A stretch of 64,000 bases of DNA from Microvirga rosea (GTDB lineage: Bacteria > Pseudomonadota > Alphaproteobacteria > Rhizobiales > Beijerinckiaceae). The DNA lies in assembly GCF_020595095.1 (NCBI RefSeq), contig NZ_JAJDOP010000014.1, positions 1 through 64,000 on the forward strand, written 5' to 3'. A program made the translations under genes and the position numbers. Numbering within the stretch: position 1 is the first letter of the stretch; every line of letters starts with the position of its first letter. The notes beneath the pieces were generated by a model that saw only the letters and a program-made list of their open reading frames with translations, was not told the DNA's origin and searched no databases. Below, in pieces: positions 1-8,923 of the stretch.

Positions 1-693
1 GAGATCGATCTGGCCAATGATCTGTGCGCGCGCATGAAGGTGAAGTGCGAGATCGTGGCGCAGGATTGGGACGGCATCATTCCGGCGCTCAACGCCAAGA
101 AGTACGATGCCATCATGGCCGGCATGAACATCACCGACAAGCGCCTCGAGGCCATTGATTTCTCCCGTCCCTACGCCTCCGGCCTCCACGGCTTCGCCAC
201 CACGAAGGACTCCCCTCTCGCCAAGCTCGAAGGCACCGGCGAGCGCCTGAACCTCGACAAGAATCCCGACGGCGCCCAAAAGGTCATCGACTCCTGGAAG
301 ACCGTGCTGAAGGGCAAGACGGTGGGCGTTCAAGGCTCGACCGTGAATTCTCAGTTCCTTGAAAAATACCTCAAGGACGTGATCGAGATCCGTGAATACA
401 AGACCACCGAACAGCACGACCTCGATCTGGCCGCGGGCCGCGTCGATGCGATCTTCGCCGCTCAGTCCTCCATGAAGGCGACCCTCGATCAGCCGGAATT
501 CAAGAACATGCTGATGGCGGGCGCCGGCGTATCAGGCGGAGTTCTCGGTCGCGGCGTCGCTGTCGGCTTGCGCAAAGGCGATACGGAACTAAAGAACGGC
601 TTCGATGCGGCCATCCAGTCGGCTATTGCGGACGGGACGGTCAAGAAGTTGACCGAGAAGTGGTTCAAGGTCGACATGACGCCGCAAAGCTGA
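1..693 (+). CDS. Polar amino-acid ABC transporter substrate-binding protein, 5' partial
   Basis: The frame is open from the first base, so the signal peptide and N-terminus lie outside the window; about 230 residues are visible. It is a class-3 periplasmic solute-binding protein (HisJ/ArgT/OccT type): the ligand-loop motif AGMNITDKRLEAIDFSRPY, the inter-lobe GVQGSTVNS loop and the closing LTEKWFKVD are typical. Such proteins bind lysine, arginine, ornithine, histidine or opines in the periplasm. Two permease genes and one ATPase gene follow in the same direction, making a complete HisJQMP-like importer. The substrate cannot be decided from sequence. A strong hairpin (717-740) separates it from the permeases. 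Confidence 0.92.
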   Translation, partial: EIDLANDLCARMKVKCEIVAQDWDGIIPALNAKKYDAIMAGMNITDKRLEAIDFSRPYASGLHGFATTKDSPLAKLEGTGERLNLDKNPDGAQKVIDSWKTVLKGKTVGVQGSTVNSQFLEKYLKDVIEIREYKTTEQHDLDLAAGRVDAIFAAQSSMKATLDQPEFKNMLMAGAGVSGGVLGRGVAVGLRKGDTELKNGFDAAIQSAIADGTVKKLTEKWFKVDMTPQS

Positions 694-716
694 TTGCGCC
701 TCATCATTGTCGCATA

Positions 717-740
717 GCGTCACCCTCCCGAGGGTGACGC
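717..740 (+). other. Intercistronic hairpin after the binding-protein gene
   Basis: Perfect 11-bp inverted repeat GCGTCACCCTC / GAGGGTGACGC with two bases (CC) between the arms, 24 bp after the stop codon and 19 bp before the GTG of the next gene. No T-run follows, so it is unlikely to be a full terminator. By analogy with hairpins after other binding-protein genes it probably protects the upstream message or attenuates transcription into the permease genes. Confidence 0.7.
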
Positions 741-759
741 ACAACAGGAACGATCAAGC

Positions 760-1482
760 GTGCAGCAAGTCAGCTATTTCGAGCTTATTGGGTTTGGCCC
801 CAATGGTTGGGGGTGGTCTCTTCTGATTGCCACGGGCATGACCTTGGCGGTTGCCTTGTGCGGCTTTCTGGCGGGATCCGTTGTCGGAACTCTGGTCGCC
901 TGGGCCAAGCTCTCGCGCAATGTGGCGGCTCGCAGCCTTGCCGACGGCTACACCACCATTCTTCGCGGCATTCCTGATCTTCTCGTCATCTACCTTTTCT
1001 ATTTCGGCGGCAGCGCGGCATTGAGCGCCATCGGCAGCCTGTTCGGAGCCGAGGGCTTCATCGGTGTCCCGGCGTTCGTCACGGGCGCATTGGCGATCGG
1101 CATCGTCTCGGGCGCCTATCAGGCGGAAGTATTTCGCGGGGCCTATCAGGTTGTCGGCCGCGGCGAGATCGAGGCCGCGCGGTCCGTCGGCATGCATCGC
1201 TGGCTGATGTTCCGGCGCATTATCGCGCCGCAGGTTCTGCGCTATGCCATCCCCGGTCTCGGCAACACGTGGCAGCTGGTTCTCAAGGAATCGGCGCTGA
1301 TTTCGGTAACCGGTCTCGTGGAGCTGCTGCGCCAGTCCCACATCGCGGCAGGCTCCACCCGCCGCCCGTTCGACTTCTACATCACGGCAGCGGTGCTTTA
1401 CCTCGCCATCACGTGGGTCTCCACCTATCTGTTTCAGCGGGCGGAAACCCACTCCATGCGCGGCATGCGGAGGGCTTCCTGA
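760..1482 (+). CDS. Polar amino-acid ABC transporter permease (HisQ-like)
   Basis: A 240-residue inner-membrane permease of the HisM/HisQ family. It starts at a GTG at 760 with AGGAA about 8 bp upstream. Hydrophobic membrane segments are visible from about residue 20 onward, and the cytoplasmic EAA loop reads EIEAARSVGMHRWLMFRRI near residue 143, the contact point for the ATPase. Its stop overlaps the next permease start by one base (TGATG), indicating translational coupling. Partner of the permease at 1482 and the ATPase at 2200. Length and topology are normal for the family. Confidence 0.93.
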   Translation: MQQVSYFELIGFGPNGWGWSLLIATGMTLAVALCGFLAGSVVGTLVAWAKLSRNVAARSLADGYTTILRGIPDLLVIYLFYFGGSAALSAIGSLFGAEGFIGVPAFVTGALAIGIVSGAYQAEVFRGAYQVVGRGEIEAARSVGMHRWLMFRRIIAPQVLRYAIPGLGNTWQLVLKESALISVTGLVELLRQSHIAAGSTRRPFDFYITAAVLYLAITWVSTYLFQRAETHSMRGMRRAS

Positions 1483-2207
1483 TGGATTTCGCCTTCATGC
1501 GGGACACGTTCCTGCAACTCATGACCGGCGTTCCGCTGACGCTCAATCTTGCCTTCACGTCCGTTGCCTTCGGCGCCGTGTTTGCCATGCTCCTGGCGCT
1601 GATGCGCATGTCCAACGTCCGTGTTCTCGACGGCATTGCCCGAACCTACGTCTTCGTGTTTCGCGGCACGCCCCTTCTGGTGCAGATCTTCCTGATCTAT
1701 TACGGGCTTGGACAGTTTCGTCCGGTGCTTCAGGAATGGGGTCTTTGGAGCTTTTTCCGCGAACCTTACTGGTGCGCGGTTCTCGCTCTCACGCTAAACA
1801 CGGCGGCCTATGCCAGCGAGATCTTCCGCGGCGGACTTCAAGCCGTTCCGCACCAACAGGTCGAGGCGGCCCGCGCGTGCGGAATGTCCGGCTTCCTGTT
1901 GTTCCGCAGGATCATCTTTCCCATCGCGCTCCGGCAAGCGCTCCCCGCCTATGGCAGCGAGATCATTCTCATGGTCAAGGCGACGTCGCTGGCTTCCATC
2001 ATCACGATGATGGAGATCACCGGCCTTGCCGCCAAACTCATCTCGCAGACGTTCCGGGCCGTCGAAGTGTTTATCGTCGCCGGTGCGATCTACCTGGTGC
2101 TCAACTTCGTGATTACGCGCATCATCATGGCCGTCGAGTGGTGGCTGTCTCCTCACCTGCGGCGTCCTCCTGCCATCGAGCCAAAACTGGAGGCAGCTCA
2201 TGTCTAA
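1482..2207 (+). CDS. Polar amino-acid ABC transporter permease (HisM-like)
   Basis: A 241-residue second permease subunit. The ATG at 1482 is chosen because it overlaps the previous stop and gives [20 protein letters not shown], a normal HisM-type N-terminus; an upstream in-frame extension from 1269 lies entirely inside the HisQ-like gene and is not credible. The EAA loop is [19 protein letters not shown] near residue 127. It would form the heterodimeric membrane channel with the preceding permease. The C-terminus overlaps the start of the ATPase gene by 8 bp. Confidence 0.93.
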   Translation: MDFAFMRDTFLQLMTGVPLTLNLAFTSVAFGAVFAMLLALMRMSNVRVLDGIARTYVFVFRGTPLLVQIFLIYYGLGQFRPVLQEWGLWSFFREPYWCAVLALTLNTAAYASEIFRGGLQAVPHQQVEAARACGMSGFLLFRRIIFPIALRQALPAYGSEIILMVKATSLASIITMMEITGLAAKLISQTFRAVEVFIVAGAIYLVLNFVITRIIMAVEWWLSPHLRRPPAIEPKLEAAHV

Positions 2208-3018
2208 TGCGGCCTTCTCGTCCGTTTCAGTATCCCAGGGAGTTTCGCCCGTGTCCTCCACCCCGGCAGTTTCCGTTCAAGATCTGCGCAAGAGCTTTGG
2301 GGCGCTTGAGGTTTTAAAGGGGGTGTCTTTGGAGGCTCGGGAAGGCGATGTGATTTCGATCCTCGGCGCTTCCGGCTCAGGCAAGTCCACGATGCTTCGC
2401 TGCATCAACATGCTGGAGGTTCCCGACTCCGGAGAAATCAAGATCAGCGGAGAGGCCATTCGCCTCAAGCCGACACGGCGCGGCATGGAGCCCGCCGACC
2501 AATCCCAGGTCGACCGTATCCGCTCACGGGTCGCGATGGTGTTCCAGAGCTTCAATCTCTGGTCCCATATGACGATCCTCGAGAACGTGATCGAAGCCCC
2601 GGTTCATGTCCAGAAGCGGCCCAAGAGCGAGTGCATTGCGGAAGCCGAGGCCCTGCTTGAAAAAGTAGGCATCTTCGACAAGCGGAACCAGTATCCGTCC
2701 CACCTGTCCGGCGGACAGCAGCAACGCGCCGCCATCGCCCGTGCGCTCGCCATGCGCCCGCAGGTCATGCTGTTCGACGAGCCGACCTCGGCTCTCGACC
2801 CCGAGCTGGTCGGTGAGGTTCTGCGTGTGATGCGCTCGCTTGCGGAGGAAGGCCGGACCATGCTTGTGGTGACCCACGAGATGGGCTTTGCGCGGGACGT
2901 ATCGAACCGCGTCATATTCCTCCATCAGGGCATGGTGGAGGAGCAGGGAACGCCCGCAGAAGTGTTCGGCGCACCGAAATCGGAACGCTTCAAGCAATTC
3001 ATTTCCAGCCATCGCTGA
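2200..3018 (+). CDS. Polar amino-acid ABC transporter ATP-binding protein (HisP-like)
   Basis: A 272-residue ABC ATPase powering the importer. Walker A is GASGSGKST near residue 64, the signature LSGGQQQR near 169, Walker [15 protein letters not shown] near 188 and the H-loop VVTHEMGFA near 223. The N-terminus carries a serine/valine-rich extension of about 25 residues before [12 protein letters not shown]; a GTG at 2251 is a possible shorter start. HisP/GlnQ/OccP family. It ends in a hairpin shared with the convergent gene on the other strand. Confidence 0.94.
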   Translation: MSNAAFSSVSVSQGVSPVSSTPAVSVQDLRKSFGALEVLKGVSLEAREGDVISILGASGSGKSTMLRCINMLEVPDSGEIKISGEAIRLKPTRRGMEPADQSQVDRIRSRVAMVFQSFNLWSHMTILENVIEAPVHVQKRPKSECIAEAEALLEKVGIFDKRNQYPSHLSGGQQQRAAIARALAMRPQVMLFDEPTSALDPELVGEVLRVMRSLAEEGRTMLVVTHEMGFARDVSNRVIFLHQGMVEEQGTPAEVFGAPKSERFKQFISSHR

Positions 3019-3045
3019 TCGGGCGAAAAGCCGGTCCGATCAGCG
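3013..3045. terminator. Bidirectional terminator-like hairpin between convergent genes
   Basis: Perfect 10-bp inverted repeat CGCTGATCGG (3013-3022) / CCGATCAGCG (3036-3045) with a 13-base loop. It contains the stop codons of both convergent genes (3016-3018 on plus, 3040-3042 on minus). No clear T-tract is present on either side. Confidence 0.55.
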
Positions 3046-3441
3046 CCGCTCGATTTGATAGGGCCTTTCCGTGGAAGGAGGCGTCACATCCCCGGGCGTG
3101 ACGTCCCTATAGCCTGGACGCGGGTAAGCGCCGCCCCAGTCCATGGGCTCGACAGGTCGGAACGCCTTTCCAAGAACGAAGCTGACGGTGGCAGGCACGG
3201 TCAGGATCAGGACCGTGACGAGACCCCAAATCAGCACAACGGCGGCAAGGCCGAGATTTCTGAGTGATCCCAGGCCCCACGACAGCCACTCGACGGTCTC
3301 AGGGTGATTGGTGACCACATCCGCATGGCGCGCCGCCGTGCTCCCGAAGAGGTCGATAAGGCCATAGGCGCCCCACGCCAGGAGAGACCAGAGACCGACC
3401 AGAACGAAGGCAACCAGCCAGACAAATCGCTTCATCGTCAA
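3040..3441 (-). CDS. Small two-helix membrane protein of unknown function
   Basis: A 133-residue protein that I do not recognise. The N-terminus is a hydrophobic helix (FVWLVAFVLVGLWSLLAWGAY) and a second helix lies near residues 65-88 (LAAVVLIWGLVTVLILTVPATV). The C-terminal 40 residues are polar and proline-rich (MDWGGAYPRPGYRDVTPGDV). Its start overlaps the stop of the upstream DUF4112 gene by 4 bp (ATGA), so the two are co-translated and probably act together at the inner membrane. Length and composition look like a real gene; function unknown. Confidence 0.75.
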   Translation of the reverse strand: MTMKRFVWLVAFVLVGLWSLLAWGAYGLIDLFGSTAARHADVVTNHPETVEWLSWGLGSLRNLGLAAVVLIWGLVTVLILTVPATVSFVLGKAFRPVEPMDWGGAYPRPGYRDVTPGDVTPPSTERPYQIERR

Positions 3442-3875
3442 CGCTCACCCATGCGGGTTGCAGTCCCGTCGATCTCGCGAGGACCGCGCTTGGCGATCCC
3501 GAGGTGCTCATGGATGATCCGCAGGTTCCGCTGGTTCGCCTTGAAGAAAACGTCGAACACGTCGCCGGCCAGCGGGATCGCTCCGAGAGCCGTATCCAAC
3601 GCAACGTTGCCGAGCATGCGCGCGATCTTCCACCGTGGCAGGCCGAGCTGATGAGCCTCCCAGACGATGTAGCTCGCCAAGGCCGCCGAAATGGCATCCC
3701 CGACCCCAGGCACCAGGCCGATCACCGCATCGAGGCCGACGCGACGATTGAGGCCGGGAATCAGGAAAGCGCTGTCCATGACCTTCGCCACCATGGTGAC
3801 GCGCGCAATCGCGTCCTCACGGGTAGGACCAGCGGTCTTCACGGCCTCAAAAAAAGCGCTGCGAGCAGCGTTCAT
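3438..3875 (-). CDS. DUF4112 domain-containing protein
   Basis: A 145-residue protein with the DUF4112 pattern: a hydrophobic glycine-rich core VGLDAVIGLVPGVGDAIS near residue 50 and a second hydrophobic stretch LGAIPLAGDVFDVFFKANQRN near residue 105. The ATG at 3875 (MNAARSAFF) is preferred over the one at 3911 because AGGAG lies just upstream of it. DUF4112 proteins are small, probably membrane-associated, with no assigned function. It is translationally coupled to the downstream two-helix membrane protein. Confidence 0.85.
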   Translation of the reverse strand: MNAARSAFFEAVKTAGPTREDAIARVTMVAKVMDSAFLIPGLNRRVGLDAVIGLVPGVGDAISAALASYIVWEAHQLGLPRWKIARMLGNVALDTALGAIPLAGDVFDVFFKANQRNLRIIHEHLGIAKRGPREIDGTATRMGER

Positions 3876-4219
3876 CCTTCTTTCTCCTGTCTGCCCGATA
3901 GGCAGGTTCACGCACGTTGATGTGTGTATTCCGGCTTCGGGCTACAAGATGGGAGGACAATCGAAATATAGTTTCGGTTCTACAAAGGATAGTTTCAGAT
4001 CTCGATTGCATTAGAGGAGGATTATGTTCGTTCCCCTTGGGCGTAGTTCAGACAATATTCCAATCTGCTGACTTGCCACGCTCAATTTCAACCTTAGCTT
4101 GCTTCCCTGGCAGCGGCAACTTAGCCGTTACATGCTCAATGTCTTGAAACAGACGCAGCGATGCGGCTGACGGTCGCTTACGGTCTGCGCATAACGGGGG
4201 CGTACATAGGGAGGACCCT
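3876..4219. other. Intergenic region, no gene seen
   Basis: About 340 bp between the divergent DUF4112 and M15-peptidase genes. It is less GC-rich than its surroundings. A short direct repeat ATAGTTTC appears twice (near 3968 and 3989). No convincing coding frame or hairpin was seen; it presumably holds the two divergent promoters. Confidence 0.4.
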
Positions 4220-4783
4220 ATGAGCACCAGTCGTCAAGGAGCCCTGTCGTTCCAGGGGCTTTTCCGTGCCGGTTGTCTGGTTGGAACCTTGCTTGTTGGA
4301 GGGGGTGTTTCAGCCGCCCGTGCCGAGAGCGAGGGCACGACCTTCCCAGATCCTCAATATGCAAGTCTCCCGCCCCCCGAACGAATGAAGGATCCTGCCG
4401 CGACCGGAAGCCTGCCCAACGGGGGCACCAAACTGGAAACGATCTCGCCGTTCAGCCGCTCCGTCAACATCGGTGATATCGTGCTGCGAAAAGGCGCTCC
4501 GACCGGTTGCCTCCCTTCAACCTTACGGAATGTCGTGGCGGACCTATCGGCGCGGTTCGGGGAGATCAGCGTCGAGTCCACGCACAGGAGTTCCGGACGC
4601 AACAGACGTGCGGGAGGAGCTCAACATTCCCTCCACCTTGCATGCCGTGCCGTCGATTTTCGCGTTCATGGCCGGAGCCGAGGGGTGATGGCATATTTAC
4701 GCTCGCGTCCCGACGTGGGGGGTCTTAAGATCTACCGGAACGGCATCATCCACATCGACAATGGAACGCGCCGAAGTTGGTAG
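4220..4783 (+). CDS. Secreted M15-type (YcbK-like) peptidase domain protein
   Basis: A 187-residue protein with a Sec signal peptide (hydrophobic LFRAGCLVGTLLVGGGVSAA, Ala-rich cleavage region near residue 36). The C-terminal half has the zinc-peptidase pattern of the peptidase M15 YcbK-type family: RAGGAQHSLHLACRAVDF with candidate ligands His and Asp, and IIHIDNG with the last His. These enzymes act on peptidoglycan peptides in the periplasm. A central low-complexity region of about 45 residues links signal peptide and domain. The adenine deaminase gene begins 16 bp downstream, but a functional link is not evident. Confidence 0.82.
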   Translation: MSTSRQGALSFQGLFRAGCLVGTLLVGGGVSAARAESEGTTFPDPQYASLPPPERMKDPAATGSLPNGGTKLETISPFSRSVNIGDIVLRKGAPTGCLPSTLRNVVADLSARFGEISVESTHRSSGRNRRAGGAQHSLHLACRAVDFRVHGRSRGVMAYLRSRPDVGGLKIYRNGIIHIDNGTRRSW

Positions 4784-4798
4784 GAGCTCGAAGGTAGA

Positions 4799-6511
4799 AT
4801 GGCAAGGCAGCCCGATGCGCATCTCATCGCAACCCGGATCGCTCAGGGACGTGGAAAGGCTGCTGCAGATCTCGTCATTACCGACGTACGCCTGCTCGAC
4901 CTCGTGACCGGCGCGCTCACGCAGACCGATATCGCCATCTGCGGCGATATGATTGTCGGCACCTATGGACATTATCGAAGCGCCCGCACCATCGATGGTC
5001 GCGGGCGCATCGCGGTTCCCGGATTCATTGATACGCATCTCCATGTGGAATCGTCTCTCGTCACGCCTCTGGAGTTCGACCGCTGTGTTCTTCCTCATGG
5101 GGTCACGACCGCAATCTGCGATCCCCATGAAATGGCGAATGTTCTCGGCACAGCGGCCTTCGATTACTTTCTCGCCTGCTCGGAACGGATGATCATGGAT
5201 CTTCGCGTGCAGCTCTCGAGCTGCGTTCCGGCAACGCACCTCGAAACGTCCGGAGCACGCATCGAAGCACCGGATCTTGTCCGTTACCGCCATCACCCCA
5301 AGGTGATCGGCCTTGCAGAGTTCATGAATTTCCCCGGAGTGATCGCTGCCGATCCTGCTTGCCTTGAAAAGATCACAGCTTTCGCCGATGGCCATATCGA
5401 CGGGCACGCCCCTCTTCTTCGCGGCCTCGATCTCAACGGTTATCTCTCCGCGGGCATCCGCACCGACCATGAAACGACGACAGCCGCGGAAGCCCTGGAG
5501 AAGATCCGTAAAGGAATGACTATTCTCATTCGGGAAGGATCGGTCTCCAAGGATCTGCATGCGCTGGCCCCCGTGCTCAGCGTCCAGACCTCGCCTTTCC
5601 TCGCCCTTTGTACGGATGACAGAAACCCTCTCGACATCGCGGAGGAAGGTCATCTCGACTATATGATCCGAACGTTGATCGGATTGGGATGTGAACCTCT
5701 TGCCGCCTATCGCGCCGCTTCTCTCACCGCGGCCCAGGCATTCGGTCTCGGAGATCGGGGGATGATCGCCCCTGGAAAACGCGCAGATATTGTTCTTCTG
5801 GATGATCTGGAGGCCTGCGCCGTATCCGATGTGATCAGCGGCGGTCGCCTGGTGAATGACGAACTCTTCAGAAGCAGGAGTTTCGTGGAGCCGATCGGGC
5901 GCGGCAGCGTCAAGATCGAGACGATAGGCGCTGACGCCTTTCGTATCCCTGTCTCTGCGGACGACCCTCACATCATCGGTGTCATTCCGGGAAAAATCAT
6001 AACCGAAAGCCATAGGGCCGCTCTTCCCCATCGCAATGGGTTGATGGAAGTGGATCTGGGGCAGGATATCGTGAAAGTCGCGGTTGTCGCCCGCCACGGC
6101 GTCAATCGGAATATCGGCCTCGGATTTGTGAAGGGGTTCGGTCTCAAGCGAGGCGCCATCGCTTCCTCCGTCGGACATGACAGTCACAACATCTGCGTCG
6201 TCGGTGCCAGCGACGCCGATATGGCCGTCGCGGTCAATCGACTGCGTGACATCGAGGGCGGGTTTGTCGTCGTGTCGGACGGCATTGTCCGCGCAGAACT
6301 CGCTCTGCCCATTGCTGGCCTGATGAGCGACCGCCCCTACGAGGACGTTCGCGATGCCCTGTATCCTCTCAGGCATGCCGCGAAAGATCTTGGCGTGACG
6401 CTCCCGGAACCTTTCCTGCAGGTCGCCTTCCTGCCTCTTCCGGTCATTCCCCATCTGAAGATCACCGACTTCGGCATGGTCGATGTCGACCGAATGGCGC
6501 TTGTCTCCTGA
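4799..6511 (+). CDS. ade: Adenine deaminase
   Basis: A 570-residue amidohydrolase that converts adenine to hypoxanthine and ammonia in purine salvage or use of purines as nitrogen source. Visible hallmarks: metal-binding [12 protein letters not shown] near residue 82, the [10 protein letters not shown] motif near 111, EFMNFPGV near 176, GHAPLL near 202, TDHETT near 223 and the C-terminal adenine-deaminase domain with [14 protein letters not shown] near 460. Length matches the Ade family. It starts 16 bp after the preceding gene and is followed after 22 bp by a hydrolase gene. A very long antisense open frame covers it, but the protein evidence is on the plus strand. Confidence 0.95.
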   Translation: MARQPDAHLIATRIAQGRGKAAADLVITDVRLLDLVTGALTQTDIAICGDMIVGTYGHYRSARTIDGRGRIAVPGFIDTHLHVESSLVTPLEFDRCVLPHGVTTAICDPHEMANVLGTAAFDYFLACSERMIMDLRVQLSSCVPATHLETSGARIEAPDLVRYRHHPKVIGLAEFMNFPGVIAADPACLEKITAFADGHIDGHAPLLRGLDLNGYLSAGIRTDHETTTAAEALEKIRKGMTILIREGSVSKDLHALAPVLSVQTSPFLALCTDDRNPLDIAEEGHLDYMIRTLIGLGCEPLAAYRAASLTAAQAFGLGDRGMIAPGKRADIVLLDDLEACAVSDVISGGRLVNDELFRSRSFVEPIGRGSVKIETIGADAFRIPVSADDPHIIGVIPGKIITESHRAALPHRNGLMEVDLGQDIVKVAVVARHGVNRNIGLGFVKGFGLKRGAIASSVGHDSHNICVVGASDADMAVAVNRLRDIEGGFVVVSDGIVRAELALPIAGLMSDRPYEDVRDALYPLRHAAKDLGVTLPEPFLQVAFLPLPVIPHLKITDFGMVDVDRMALVS

Positions 6512-6533
6512 AATGCGACAAGGATCAGGCACA

Positions 6534-7415
6534 ATGCTCGAAGGTTTTACACATCGTCAGATCACGACGACCGAAGCAGTCATCAACCTCCGCTACGGTG
6601 GCGAGGGTCCGCCTGTCCTGCTCCTTCACGGACACCCGCAGACACATGTGATGTGGCATCTCGTGGCGCCGCGCCTCGCGGAGAATTACACGGTCGTTTG
6701 TGCCGATCTTCGCGGATACGGCGATAGCTCGAAGCCGCTCACGACGCCTGACCACGAGCCGTATTCCAAACGCGCGATGGCGCGGGATCTTGTGGAGGTC
6801 ATGCAGATCCTCGGCTTTGAGCGCTTTGCCGTTGTAGGACATGATCGCGGCGGCCGATGCGCCTACCGAATGGCCCTCGACCATCCCCAACGCATTGCCG
6901 CCTTGTCCGTACTCGACATCATTCCGACAGCCGAGCATTTTGAGCGTACGGACATGGCTTTCGCCATGGGTTATTGGCACTGGTTCTTTCTTGCGCAACC
7001 CTATGATCTTCCAGAAAGGCTGATCGCCGGCGATCCTGAAGCCTTCTATCTTCGCAGGGGCCGCGGCATGTTCGATGAAAGGGCTCTCGCCGAGTACCGC
7101 CGCTGCTTCACGGACCCGAACACCATTCATGCCATGTGCGAGGATTATCGGGCCGGCGCCACGATCGACACGCGCCTCGACCAGGAAGACAGGAAATCAG
7201 GTCGCCGGATCCAATGTCCCGTGCAGGCGCTTTGGGGAAAAAAGAACGGCCTGGACCGGTGGTACGACGTGCTCGAGGTTTGGCGAGACTGGGCCGATCA
7301 TGTTGAAGGTCACAGCATCGATTGCGGGCACTATCTCGCAGAGGAAGCTCCGGAAGAAACTCTCGCTGCCCTTGAGGCTTTTCTCTCACGGGCACGGAAT
7401 GAGCGGAGCCTATAA
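6534..7415 (+). CDS. Alpha/beta hydrolase, haloacetate (fluoroacetate) dehalogenase-like
   Basis: A 293-residue alpha/beta-hydrolase. The ATG at 6534 is chosen for its upstream AGGATCAGG. The oxyanion loop is HGHPQTH near residue 32, the strand-turn DLRGYGDSSKP near 58, the nucleophile elbow VGHDRGGR (Asp nucleophile, as in haloacetate dehalogenases and epoxide hydrolases) near 102, cap residues GYWHWFFLAQP near 143 and the catalytic HYLAEEAPE near 268. These fit the DehH1/fluoroacetate dehalogenase group, where the His-Trp pair in the cap binds halide. Epoxide hydrolase is the main alternative. It may be co-transcribed with ade. Confidence 0.82.
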   Translation: MLEGFTHRQITTTEAVINLRYGGEGPPVLLLHGHPQTHVMWHLVAPRLAENYTVVCADLRGYGDSSKPLTTPDHEPYSKRAMARDLVEVMQILGFERFAVVGHDRGGRCAYRMALDHPQRIAALSVLDIIPTAEHFERTDMAFAMGYWHWFFLAQPYDLPERLIAGDPEAFYLRRGRGMFDERALAEYRRCFTDPNTIHAMCEDYRAGATIDTRLDQEDRKSGRRIQCPVQALWGKKNGLDRWYDVLEVWRDWADHVEGHSIDCGHYLAEEAPEETLAALEAFLSRARNERSL

Positions 7416-8153
7416 TCTCCCGATCCGAAACGAGAGAGGGAAACGGATCTCGCGGCGGCGATCGGGACTTCCCCATGCACTCCGCAGGTCCGACGCGAAT
7501 TGCTCGATGGGTTGTCGCCCAAGCACCCTTTCTGCCTCTCGCACGGCAGACCATGTATCGGCGTAGCCGATCAAATCATCGGCACGCCATTCAACGGTGA
7601 TGGCCATTGCCGGTGTCGAAAGCTCCTCGAAGGGAAAGTCGAAGCTGCGGTAGCCTTCCTCGACATGCCGGCGCTCCGGCGGCCAATATGGTCCGATCAC
7701 ATCCTTGTAAAAGCGCCGGATGACAGGATCGATCTCAGAGTCTGCTTCAATCACCCCATAGGTAATCAGGGCCAGGATAGCGCCCGGCTTGCCGACGCGG
7801 CGCGCCTCCTTATAGAAGGCCGGAAGATCAAACCAGTGAGCGGCCTGCGCCACGGTGATGAGATCGACGGACTGGCTTGGAAGGCCGCTCTGTTCGGCCG
7901 GGGCGACACGATAGGAAACCCGGTCGTGCTGTACCGCGCTTTCAATCTGCTTCCTGCTTGCATCCGTTGCGATAACCGAGCCGAACCTCTCCGCGAGAAG
8001 GACCGAGAGCTGGCCCGTGCCACACCCGACATCGAGTACGGTATCGGTCGTTCGGCAAAGCCCAGCCAGATAATCGACGAGCGCTGCCGGATAAGTCGGC
8101 CGGTAGGCGGCGTAGTCGGAAGAGCGCGCAGAGAAATGGTCTTTGAATGTCAT
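7410..8153 (-). CDS. Class I SAM-dependent methyltransferase
   Basis: A 247-residue methyltransferase with the SAM-binding motif I VLDVGCGTGQLSVLL near residue 39, the acidic ribose-binding IATDAS near 61 and post-motif SVDLITVAQAAHWFD near 94. The start MTFKDHFSARSSDYAAYRPTY is typical of the group that includes trans-aconitate-methyltransferase-like proteins of unknown substrate. It lies 2 bp downstream of the 5-oxoprolinase A gene in a minus-strand run beginning with pncB, and converges with the hydrolase gene, overlapping it by 6 bp. Substrate unknown. Confidence 0.88.
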   Translation of the reverse strand: MTFKDHFSARSSDYAAYRPTYPAALVDYLAGLCRTTDTVLDVGCGTGQLSVLLAERFGSVIATDASRKQIESAVQHDRVSYRVAPAEQSGLPSQSVDLITVAQAAHWFDLPAFYKEARRVGKPGAILALITYGVIEADSEIDPVIRRFYKDVIGPYWPPERRHVEEGYRSFDFPFEELSTPAMAITVEWRADDLIGYADTWSAVREAERVLGRQPIEQFASDLRSAWGSPDRRREIRFPLSFRIGRL

Positions 8154-8155
8154 GA

Positions 8156-8920
8156 TCAGGATGTCGTGAACGGCGCGATCAAGATGCCGTTTGTTTCAAG
8201 GACAGAACGGACCGTGCGAGCCATGGCAACCGCGCTCGGCTCATCGCCGTGAACGCAAATCGTATCGACCGTGATGGGGAGCTTTCTCCCGGACACGGTC
8301 GTGACGGCTCCGTCCTGCAGAGTTTGCAGGACACGCTCCGCCGCCGCCTGCGCGTCGTGCAGGACGGATCCCGGCTTCTTCCGGCTCGTGAGAGTGCCGT
8401 TGTCCTCATAAGTCCGATCGGCGAAAAACTCTCTGGCGACCGGGATACCAAGCTTTTCCGAAGCACTCTCCATGAGAAGGCCCGGCATGCAGACATTCAC
8501 AAGTCTCGCATCGACAGCCTTGATGGCCCGGGCAATGGCGAGTGCAAGGTCTTCGTCCTCATTCGCCATGTTATTCAGAGAACCGTGAACCTTCACATAT
8601 GAGACCCGATGCCCCGCCACTGAAGCGACGGCCTGCATGGCGCCGATCTGGTAGGCGATCATGCGTTCGATATCCGCGGGACTGTCGCCTTTGATGACAC
8701 GGCGGCCAAAGCCTTGGAGATCGTTGAATCCCGGGTGGGCGCCGATTGCGACCCCTTTGCGCTTTGCCGTTTCCGCGGTCCGAAACATCGTTCCGGGATC
8801 GCCGGCGTGAAAGCCGCAGGCGATGTTGGCAGATGACACGATATCGAGCATCGCGTCGTCGTCACCCATGGGCCAGGGTCCAAAGCCCTCACCCATGTCG
8901 CAATTGAGATCAACTTTCAT
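8156..8920 (-). CDS. pxpA: 5-oxoprolinase subunit PxpA (LamB/YcsF family)
   Basis: A 254-residue LamB/YcsF protein. Signature stretches are DLNCDMGEGFGPW at the N-terminus, SSANIACGFHAGDPGTM near residue 29, GAHPGFND near 60, VKVHGSLNNM near 109 and ICVHGD near 222. PxpA with PxpB and PxpC forms the ATP-dependent 5-oxoprolinase that recycles pyroglutamate to glutamate. No pxpB or pxpC gene is seen beside it, so partners must be elsewhere. It sits 3 bp after pncB and 2 bp before the methyltransferase gene, in one presumed operon. Confidence 0.92.
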   Translation of the reverse strand: MKVDLNCDMGEGFGPWPMGDDDAMLDIVSSANIACGFHAGDPGTMFRTAETAKRKGVAIGAHPGFNDLQGFGRRVIKGDSPADIERMIAYQIGAMQAVASVAGHRVSYVKVHGSLNNMANEDEDLALAIARAIKAVDARLVNVCMPGLLMESASEKLGIPVAREFFADRTYEDNGTLTSRKKPGSVLHDAQAAAERVLQTLQDGAVTTVSGRKLPITVDTICVHGDEPSAVAMARTVRSVLETNGILIAPFTTS

Positions 8921-8923
8921 AGC

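Noticed and set aside
4697..6532. Very long antisense open frame (611 codons) opposite adenine deaminase
   Set aside because: The plus-strand frame carries complete adenine deaminase motifs; the antisense frame has no recognisable protein features and reflects GC-rich codon bias.
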